Part shown: positions 1-3,254 of the stretch, piece by piece
Layout: each line of letters opens with the position of its first letter
Numbering within the stretch: the first letter of the stretch is position 1
Assembly: GCA_030610745.1 (NCBI GenBank)
Contig: JAUWRC010000109.1
Coordinates: 1 to 5,325 of the forward strand
Reading direction: 5' to 3'
From: Clostridia bacterium
GTDB taxonomy: Bacteria > Aerophobota > Aerophobia > Aerophobales > AE-B3A
Length of the DNA stretch: 5,325 nucleotides
Made by a program: the position numbers and the translations under genes
Notes under the pieces: model-generated
What the model saw: the letters and a program-made list of their open reading frames with translations, nothing else
Told to the model about the DNA's origin: nothing
The model's database searches: none

Positions 1-250
1 GAGGAATAGCGCTTCTTGGGTTTATCACATTAGTAAATACACAGGATGGTCCACAAAAGACTTCATCCTCTAAAGTTACCCCTTTATAAACTGAGACATT
101 ATTCTGGATTTTTACTCTATTCCCAATGGTTACATCAGGACCGATGACAACATTTTGACCAATATGGCAGTCTTCTCCAATTTTTGAGCCCTTGAGGATG
201 TGCGAGAAATGCCATATTTTTGTTCCCTTACCAAATCTGGCAGTGAGCAT
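1..250 (-). CDS. wbpD: WbpD/WlbB-type sugar N-acetyltransferase, N-terminal part (runs off the window)
   Basis: Family role: acetyl-CoA-dependent N-acetylation of the 3-amino group of UDP-2-acetamido-3-amino-2,3-dideoxy-glucuronate in the cytoplasm, a step towards diacetamido-uronic acids of O-antigens. Visible: 83 codons of left-handed beta-helix hexapeptide repeats with family hallmarks KIWHFSHI (about residues 11-18), IGQNVVIGPDVTIG (about 34-47), KIQNNVSVY (50-58) and VFCGPSCVFTNVINPRS near the left edge. The assumed start is ATG 250-248, which overlaps the upstream stop (TGATG). An in-frame stop lies two codons further upstream. With this start the protein lacks the usual first 12 or so residues (the '.YxHPxAxVxxxA' segment). 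That segment appears instead, in another frame, as FYIHHN at the end of the upstream ORF. It may therefore be a frameshifted or 5'-truncated gene. The family call is firm; functionality is uncertain. Confidence 0.85.
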   Translation of the reverse strand, partial: MLTARFGKGTKIWHFSHILKGSKIGEDCHIGQNVVIGPDVTIGNRVKIQNNVSVYKGVTLEDEVFCGPSCVFTNVINPRSAIP

Positions 251-549
251 CAATTATGATGAATATAGAAATCTTTAGTTTTTGCAGGTTTTTGTCCTTT
301 CAAATAAACCCTTTTCCCTTCCTCTAGAGACTGTTGAGATGCCTGAAGTACTCTTAGAACCCGCAGGCCCTCTCGAGCATCGGTTTTGGGAGTAAAGCGG
401 TTTTCAATGCAATCAAGAAAGTGTTGACACTCCAATTTTAAATTCTCCCTGGCGTCACAGATAGTTTCAAGTGAACCTAACTGGAAAAAGTTACGAATAA
501 GGTTTTTTCCCCAGTATCCAGCACCAACGACGGCTATATTTCTGGCCAA
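250..549 (-). pseudogene. wbpB: Internally deleted WbpB-type Gfo/Idh/MocA oxidoreductase, with a tail from the next protein
   Basis: Intact relatives are NAD-dependent oxidoreductases of about 310-340 residues that oxidise the 3-position of UDP-GlcNAc-uronate before amination. Only 99 codons remain. Residues 1-33 are a normal Rossmann start (VVGAGYWGKN at 7-16, then CDA at 31-33). Residues 34-84 match the family C-terminus (LKLECQHFLDCI at 37-48, GLRVLRVLQAS at 61-71, SLEEGKRV). The middle, about 230 residues with the rest of the nucleotide fold and the substrate/catalytic domain, is absent, yet the join is in frame near 437-452. Start: TTG 549-547, with a GGGAGG ribosome-binding site five bases upstream and no competing ATG. 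The last residues (KTKDFYIHHN) resemble the usual N-terminus of the following acetyltransferase, suggesting a former WbpB-WbpD fusion broken by a frameshift. It cannot be a working enzyme. Confidence 0.85.
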
Positions 550-554
550 GTTAG

Positions 555-560
555 CCTCCC
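555..560 (-). promoter_or_regulatory. Ribosome-binding site supporting a TTG start
   Basis: GGGAGG on the minus strand, five bases before TTG 549-547. It decides the start of the deleted oxidoreductase: the TTG-initiated reading immediately gives a canonical Rossmann N-terminus, ARNIAVVGAGYWG. Confidence 0.7.
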
Positions 561-563
561 TAT

Positions 564-1034
564 TTAAGCCTTGACTACCTTTGAAGATGGCTCTTTGATG
601 GCGTTGCGAGTATCAACAATAAGATTGGCATCTTTTAGTATCCACTTATAATTGTACGATGAATGATTGGTTACGATGATGAGACAGTCATAGTTTTTAA
701 TGGAGTTTTCCGTAAGCTCTACGGATCTCATATTAAATTTGTATTTTCTTGTCTCTGGAAGCGAAGAAATATAAGGGTCATTATACTCAATAACAGCCCC
801 TTTGTCCAGCAAAAGTTTCATAATCTTTAACGAAGGGGATTCCCTCATATCATCTATGTCTTTCTTATAAGCAACTCCTAAAATGAGTACCTTTTTTGGA
901 TCTGAGTCAAAGCCTATCACCTTAAAATTTTCTTCACAAAATCTTAAGGCAAGGGGAAGTCCAACATAACCAAGACCAATAACTCCAATTCTAGCTGAGC
1001 GCTCCTCAATTTTGGATAATAAGTCTATTTTCAT
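564..1034 (-). pseudogene. wbpA: Internally deleted UDP-N-acetylglucosamine 6-dehydrogenase (WbpA/UDP-sugar dehydrogenase family)
   Basis: Intact relatives (about 430-440 residues) oxidise C6 of UDP-GlcNAc twice with NAD to give UDP-GlcNAc-uronate, the first step of the pathway served by the two downstream genes. Here 156 codons remain. Residues 1-48 are a normal N-terminus with the NAD-binding loop GLGYVG (20-25) and VIGFDSDPKK. From residue 49 the sequence is the C-terminal UDP-binding domain: VLILGVAYKKDIDDMRESPS (49-68), NDPY, then a complete-looking end. About 280 residues are missing, including the central helical domain and the catalytic cysteine segment. The join lies near 888-900, at an A-rich GATCCAAAAAAGGTA stretch. 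Start ATG 1034-1032 is preceded by GAGGG. Frame is preserved, but without the catalytic core the product cannot be a dehydrogenase. An assembly error is the main alternative. Confidence 0.87.
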
Positions 1035-1076
1035 ATAATCATCCCTCTTTTAGCTTTACTCCCTCAATCATTTTTC

Positions 1077-1110
1077 CCCTCACCCCTTCCCTCTCCCCAT
1101 AGGGGAGAGG
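1077..1110 (+). repeat. 34-bp GC-rich palindromic repeat, copy A
   Basis: The element reads ccctcaccccttccctct and continues to a perfect 9-bp stem: cctctcccc (1090-1098), loop ata, ggggagagg (1102-1110). A second copy lies in the spacer at 2099-2131. A third lies inside rfbD at 4048-4081, about 30 of 34 positions identical by eye. All three have the same orientation. Confidence 0.85.
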
Positions 1111-1203
1111 AGATTGCCACGCCCCTTCGGGGCTCGCAATGCGAGGGACCTGGCTCGCAATGACAAACTGAGATTGCTTCGGGATTCCATCCCTCGCAAT
1201 GAC
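1111..1203 (+). repeat. Cluster of 'gattgc ... ctcgcaatgac' hairpin repeats
   Basis: The word ctcgcaatg occurs three times (1134-1142, 1154-1162 and 1194-1202). Two occurrences close hairpins. In the first, attgc (1113-1117) pairs with gcaat (1136-1140) and gcccc (1121-1125) pairs with ggggc (1129-1133) around a UUCG-type tip. In the second, attgc (1173-1177) pairs with gcaat (1196-1200), with ggga/tccc inside. Similar 'gagattgcttcg...ctcgcaatgac' palindromes are common interspersed repeats in many bacteria. No reading frame of interest crosses the cluster. Confidence 0.8.
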
Positions 1204-1206
1204 AGA

Positions 1207-1222
1207 GTGCGATGAATCGCAC
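1207..1222 (+). repeat. Perfect short palindrome gtgcgatgaatcgcac
   Basis: Seven-base arms gtgcgat (1207-1213) and atcgcac (1216-1222) separated by ga. It sits directly between the ctcgcaatgac cluster and the heptad array, forming a composite of different repeat families. No other copy was seen in this window. Confidence 0.6.
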
Positions 1223-1226
1223 CGCT

Positions 1227-1272
1227 ACTCATAGCTCATAGCTCAAATTAGCTGATAGCTGATGGCTGATAG
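1227..1272 (+). repeat. 7-bp-period array 1
   Basis: Consecutive degenerate heptads: actcat, agctcat, agctcaa, a att insert, agctgat, agctgat, ggctgat, ag. The unit consensus is (a/g)gct(c/g)a(t/a). Like the other arrays in the window it ends in ctgatag, and it lies on the downstream side of the RelE-type toxin-antitoxin cassette. There are no spacers, so it is not a CRISPR. Confidence 0.85.
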
Positions 1273-1294
1273 TAAAATTCAAAATCGACTCTTT
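1273..1294. other. Short AT-rich linker in the 374-bp stretch between the toxin and the dehydrogenase
   Basis: The 1035-1408 stretch holds no intact gene. From left to right it contains the upstream region of the dehydrogenase with its GAGGG site, the palindromic repeat at 1077, the ctcgcaatgac cluster, the 16-base palindrome, heptad array 1, this unremarkable linker and a start-less coding remnant. I see no clear promoter or U-tailed terminator in it. Confidence 0.5.
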
Positions 1295-1399
1295 CTATTG
1301 TCTATTGTTTTCAATCTCTGTCACTATTTCGTCGATAGTAAGATATTTTAGCAGTTCTTTTCTTTTCTCAGTATAGTCCCCCCACCCTGGCCTTCTCCC
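1295..1399 (-). pseudogene. Start-less coding remnant downstream of the toxin
   Basis: Open for 34 codons between a TAG (1402-1400) and a TAG (1297-1295), with no ATG, GTG or TTG start. Predicted peptide: GRRPGWGDYTEKRKELLK (1-18), then YLTIDEIVTEIENNRQ (19-34). The charged, amphipathic, protein-like composition, contrasting with the repeats beyond it, suggests the 3' end of a lost gene, possibly a small antitoxin-like protein, cut where the upstream toxin now ends. I do not recognise the family. It may also be chance: the frame is short, and only its composition supports it. Confidence 0.35.
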
Positions 1400-1408
1400 C
1401 TATATTTC

Positions 1409-1678
1409 TTATTTGTATACATTTCCCCTATAATCCACTCTATCTACAAATATTGTCTTTTCTTTAAAATTCACTCTTAATATCATTCTTACCCTACCAA
1501 TTCTTATCCTATGATATCCTTTCCATTTACCTTTCATACTCTTTACATCAATGTTTTCATCTGAGCCCTTAGAATAATTAATGAACTTGTTTATAAACGA
1601 AAGTATTTCATCATCCTTTATCTTCTTCTTTTTTATAAATTTATCCGCCTGTTTGCTTAAGTTTATCTTCCACATCAT
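1409..1678 (-). CDS. RelE/ParE-superfamily toxin
   Basis: An 89-residue basic protein, the right size for the RelE/ParE fold (toxins that either cleave mRNA on the ribosome or poison gyrase). N-terminal beta strand WKINLSKQADKFIKK, two helices, then the diagnostic sheet with MKGKWKGYHRIRIGRVRMIL (about 48-67) and a final FVDRVDYRGNVYK strand (about 77-89). The KWKGYHRIRIG...RMI pattern is what identifies the family. The sequence alone does not separate mRNA interferase from gyrase poison. It starts one base after the antitoxin stop. GAGGAA at 1688-1683 lies four bases before ATG 1678 and seven before the second ATG at 1675, so MWKIN may be the true start. Antitoxin-first order fits translational coupling, so that toxin is made only with its antidote. 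Confidence 0.85.
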   Translation of the reverse strand: MMWKINLSKQADKFIKKKKIKDDEILSFINKFINYSKGSDENIDVKSMKGKWKGYHRIRIGRVRMILRVNFKEKTIFVDRVDYRGNVYK

Positions 1679-1679
1679 G

Positions 1680-1877
1680 CTATTCCTCTAAAGTTAACGT
1701 CCTTGTTATCTCTTTTGAAGGTTCCTTATAATTTTCCTCTATTTCTCTTTGTTCCTCATCGGATATATAAGGTGCAAACAATAATTTTAATCTTATTATT
1801 TCTTCATCTAAAACATCCCTTATTGCATCTTTTACTATGACCTTTAATTTAGCTTCATCAATGGCCTCAAGTTTCAT
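1680..1877 (-). CDS. Antitoxin partner of the RelE/ParE-type toxin
   Basis: A small acidic protein of 65 residues. The N-terminal part (MKLEAIDEAKLKVIVKDAIR, then DVLDEEIIRLK) is predicted helical. The C-terminal tail is strongly acidic and probably disordered (SDEEQREIEENYKEPSKEI, then TRTLTLEE), as expected for a segment that wraps the toxin. I do not see a recognised DNA-binding fold and assign no named family. The antitoxin call rests on size, charge and its position directly before a RelE/ParE toxin, with one base between them. Start ATG 1877-1875 has an excellent ribosome-binding site (AGGAGGTGA, 1892-1884) located inside the end of the upstream small ORF, which it overlaps by 11 bases. 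Such a strong site before the antitoxin is consistent with its being produced in excess over the toxin. Confidence 0.75.
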   Translation of the reverse strand: MKLEAIDEAKLKVIVKDAIRDVLDEEIIRLKLLFAPYISDEEQREIEENYKEPSKEITRTLTLEE

Positions 1878-2031
1878 CCTTGCTCACCTCCTTTAAAGAC
1901 GGCTTCTTGCAAAAAATATGCTTCTCTGGATTTTTCGGTGGATGATAATGCCATCCAGAAAGATTATCATATCCACATACCCGCTTATCTCTTCTAATAA
2001 GAGCATAGTCTTGTCTCTCAATTTTCATCAT
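1867..2031 (-). CDS. Small ORF resembling the C-terminal part of TumE-type (DUF6516) toxins
   Basis: A frame of 54 codons overlapping the next gene by 11 bases. Peptide features: MMKIERQDYALIRRDKRV (1-18), CGYDNLSGWHYHPPKNPEKH (19-38), IFCKKPSLKEV (39-49). The 'RYDN...H.HP....HxF....PSLKEV' layout resembles the end of TumE-like toxin proteins as I remember them; this is a tentative match, not a firm one. Such proteins are usually about twice as long. The start ATG 2031-2029 is fused directly to the repeat DNA (a 44-base inverted repeat and gctgata), and no ribosome-binding site is visible, so a 5'-truncated remnant is as likely as a working gene. The protein-like composition, the aromatic/histidine cluster and the overlap with the antitoxin argue against chance. 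Confidence 0.5.
   Translation of the reverse strand: MMKIERQDYALIRRDKRVCGYDNLSGWHYHPPKNPEKHIFCKKPSLKEVSKDET
1884..1892 (-). promoter_or_regulatory. Strong ribosome-binding site of the antitoxin
   Basis: AGGAGGTGA, close to a full anti-16S match, six bases before ATG 1877-1875. It is clearly stronger than the site of the toxin that follows and decides the antitoxin start. Confidence 0.75.
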
Positions 2032-2035
2032 TATC

Positions 2036-2079
2036 AGCTAATTTACTATTGGGACATTTGTCCCCATAGTAAATTAGCT
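2036..2079. repeat. 44-base near-perfect inverted repeat (REP-like hairpin)
   Basis: Outer arms agctaatttactat (2036-2049) and atagtaaattagct (2066-2079) are perfectly complementary over 14 bp. After one mismatch, gggac (2051-2055) pairs with gtccc (2060-2064) around attt. There is no U-run on either side, so it is not a standard terminator. It sits immediately upstream of the small ORF start at 2031. The ggggaca/tgtcccc core is reminiscent of REP hairpins associated with Y1 (RAYT) transposases, but that link is inference only. Confidence 0.8.
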
Positions 2080-2080
2080 T

Positions 2081-2098
2081 AGCTGATAGCTCATGGCT
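2081..2098 (+). repeat. 7-bp-period array 2a
   Basis: agctgat, agctcat, ggct: two and a half heptads of the interspersed family, immediately after the 44-base inverted repeat and immediately before palindromic repeat copy B. Confidence 0.65.
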
Positions 2099-2131
2099 CC
2101 CTCACCTCAATCCTCTCCCCTCAGGGAGAGG
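2099..2131 (+). repeat. GC-rich palindromic repeat, copy B
   Basis: ccctcacctcaatcctct continuing into a stem of cctctccc (2112-2119), loop ctca, gggagagg (2124-2131). It is one base shorter than copy A at 1077-1110, with the same orientation. Confidence 0.8.
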
Positions 2132-2141
2132 AGACGAAGGA

Positions 2142-2162
2142 ATCATGGCTCATGGCTGATAG
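2142..2162 (+). repeat. 7-bp-period array 2b, abutting hicB
   Basis: atcat, ggctcat, ggctgat, ag, ending two bases before the hicB stop codon (2166-2164). As in the other arrays, the right end is ctgatag. Confidence 0.7.
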
Positions 2163-2163
2163 T

Positions 2164-2373
2164 TTATGCGTAAACAAGTCTTCCCTTAGGAGCTGGAATT
2201 TCTCTTCCCATGCTTTTTGCTGTTTCTATCCATTCATCTATAATTACTTCAACATTCCTCAATGCTTCTTCGTAGGTTGCACCATCGGCCATACAACCTG
2301 GCAGCTCTGGAACTTCTACTATATAGGCATCGTCTTCCTCACTCCAATAAATAATCACCTCATACCTATGCAT
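2164..2373 (-). CDS. hicB: HicB-family antitoxin
   Basis: A 69-residue HicB-like protein, a partial RNase H-like fold that binds and neutralises HicA. Visible: the beta strand MHRYEVIIYWSEEDDAYIVE (1-20), then the diagnostic VPELPGCMADGATYEEAL (21-38), a helix NVEVIIDEWIETAKSMG, and a short tail ending GRLVYA. This matches the short, complete HicB subtype without a C-terminal DNA-binding domain, so autoregulation by this protein alone is not obvious. The start ATG 2373-2371 lies one base after the hicA stop and has a strong GGAGGAGG site, consistent with abundant antitoxin. Its stop codon lies directly beside heptad repeats, but the C-terminus looks normal for the subtype. Confidence 0.92.
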   Translation of the reverse strand: MHRYEVIIYWSEEDDAYIVEVPELPGCMADGATYEEALRNVEVIIDEWIETAKSMGREIPAPKGRLVYA

Positions 2374-2374
2374 A

Positions 2375-2629
2375 CTATACCTCCTCCCTATGAAGCTTAT
2401 ACTTTAATATTATATTTCTTACCTGTCTCACCTGATAAGCCTTTGCTTTTCCATCTCGTAGTGGTTGAATATTAAGGATTTCTATTATATCAGGCCTGGT
2501 AAAAATATAATGGTCACCCTTTATTCTCTCCTCAAAACCAAAAGATGCAAGCAACTTTCTTAAATCTTCAAATTTTATGTTTTTATCCGACAAACCAGAA
2601 AGAACTTTATCTATAATCCCTTTCTTCAT
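2375..2629 (-). CDS. hicA: HicA-family mRNA interferase toxin
   Basis: HicA toxins have a double-stranded-RNA-binding-like fold and cleave mRNA with a conserved histidine. From ATG 2629 the protein is 84 residues: MKKGIIDKVLSGLSDKNIKF (1-20), DLRKLLASFGFEERIKGDHY (22-41) with the expected catalytic His40 in GDHYIF, then INIQP-type strand LNIQPL (about 52-57) and the C-terminal KAKAYQVRQVRNIILKYKL. It is longer than minimal HicA (about 60 residues) because of an N-terminal helix found in one HicA subgroup. A GTG at 2641 would add MVFK, but neither start has a good ribosome-binding site; I prefer the ATG because MKKGIIDKVL aligns with the usual beginning. It is followed after one base by hicB. 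Confidence 0.9.
   Translation of the reverse strand: MKKGIIDKVLSGLSDKNIKFEDLRKLLASFGFEERIKGDHYIFTRPDIIEILNIQPLRDGKAKAYQVRQVRNIILKYKLHREEV
2381..2388 (-). promoter_or_regulatory. Strong ribosome-binding site of hicB
   Basis: GGAGGAGG seven bases before the hicB ATG, overlapping the 3' end of hicA. It is much stronger than anything visible before hicA, which has no clear site. Confidence 0.7.
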
Positions 2630-2681
2630 CTTAAATACCACTCATAAGTTTTTGCCATTCCCTTTCGGGGTCTGCTTGCTT

Positions 2682-2687
2682 ATTATA
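2682..2687 (-). promoter_or_regulatory. Possible -10 element for hicAB
   Basis: A perfect TATAAT on the minus strand about 52 bases before the hicA ATG, created where a heptad repeat (agctcat) meets tattat. No convincing -35 is seen at 16-18 bases. It is the best promoter candidate in the 155-bp hicA-rfbC spacer, but weakly supported. Confidence 0.3.
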
Positions 2688-2726
2688 GCTCATAGCCAAA
2701 TTAGCTCATAGTTCATGGCTGATAGT
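2687..2726 (+). repeat. 7-bp-period array 3a
   Basis: agctcat, agccaa, att, agctcat, agttcat, ggctgat, ag: the same family as array 1, including the internal aaattagct word and the ctgatag end. Confidence 0.8.
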
Positions 2727-2737
2727 AATCAAAACAA

Positions 2738-2767
2738 AGCTCATGGCTCATGGCTCATAGCTGATAG
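2738..2767 (+). repeat. 7-bp-period array 3b
   Basis: Four near-perfect heptads in register (agctcat, ggctcat, ggctcat, agctgat) and a final ag. It is the cleanest array in the window, on the upstream side of the hicAB cassette and just beyond the end of the rhamnose operon. Confidence 0.85.
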
Positions 2768-2796
2768 ATTAAAAACACTACTCTATGTTCCATTAA

Positions 2797-3252
2797 TCAT
2801 CCTTCTTTTAACTTCCAATCGTAGGGGATGTCGTTTTTATAGGGGTCTAGGCGATATTCATCGGGATTTTTATAATTATAAGTTTGTGTAGGAATATTTA
2901 TGACTATAGCTTCTTCCTGGCTGATACACTTAAAGCCGTGGTAGACCATTTTAGGAATCTGAAGAAGCCGGGGATTATGTTCCCCTAAGAAAAACTCATT
3001 TACCTGGCCATAGGTGGGAGAATCCTTTCGGCCATCATAAAGAACTATTTTCATCATTCCTTTAACTACGGCCATATTATCATCTTGCTTTTTATGGTAG
3101 TGCCAGGCTTTCACTACTCCTGGATAAGCGGTGGTCATATATACCTGACCAAATTTTTCAAAAACCTCATCGTCGGCTCTTAAGAGCTCCATTAGCCGAC
3201 CCCTCTCATCAGGAATAACCCTTAAATTCTTTAACTTTACTCCCTTAATCAT
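2797..3252 (-). CDS. rfbC: RfbC-family dTDP-4-dehydrorhamnose 3,5-epimerase (divergent cupin type)
   Basis: A 151-residue cupin protein of the dTDP-sugar epimerase family. By position it would epimerise dTDP-4-dehydro-6-deoxyglucose at C3/C5 between the RfbB and RfbD steps. Visible: the N-terminal GVKLKNLRVIPDERGRLMEL (4-23), GQVYMTTAYPGVVKAWHYHK (35-54) with His51 and His53 of the cupin core, IVLYDGRKDSPTYGQVNEF, IPKMVYHGFK, and the end RLDPYKNDIPYDWKLKEG. It belongs to the shorter branch of the family rather than the classical RfbC of about 180 residues, so a related epimerase activity is possible. Start: AAGGAG lies five bases before ATG 3252, whereas GTG 3258 overlaps that site, so I choose the ATG. 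It is the last gene of the coupled rfbB-rfbD-rfbC unit. Confidence 0.87.
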   Translation of the reverse strand: MIKGVKLKNLRVIPDERGRLMELLRADDEVFEKFGQVYMTTAYPGVVKAWHYHKKQDDNMAVVKGMMKIVLYDGRKDSPTYGQVNEFFLGEHNPRLLQIPKMVYHGFKCISQEEAIVINIPTQTYNYKNPDEYRLDPYKNDIPYDWKLKEG

Positions 3253-3254
3253 TT

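Noticed and set aside
1227..1272. CRISPR-like array
   Set aside because: Units are 7 bp, directly adjacent and without unique spacers, and no cas genes are present.
1942..1980. Imperfect inverted repeat (gtggat..gataat / attatcatccac) inside the small ORF
   Set aside because: It coincides with the codons of YDN and WHYHP. The arms need a two-base bulge and a long loop, so coding constraint explains it well enough.
2036..2079. Intrinsic terminator
   Set aside because: The hairpin is strong, but neither strand has a following U-run, and the outer stem is AT-rich like a repeat element.
2152..2475. Plus-strand open frame of 107 codons across hicB and hicA
   Set aside because: It lies antisense to two well-supported genes with family motifs, and its Cys/Phe/Pro/Leu-rich translation resembles no protein family.
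2653..2672. Short ccctttcgggg dyad before hicA as an operator or terminator
   Set aside because: The stem is only about three bases with a four-base loop, with no second copy seen to support an operator.
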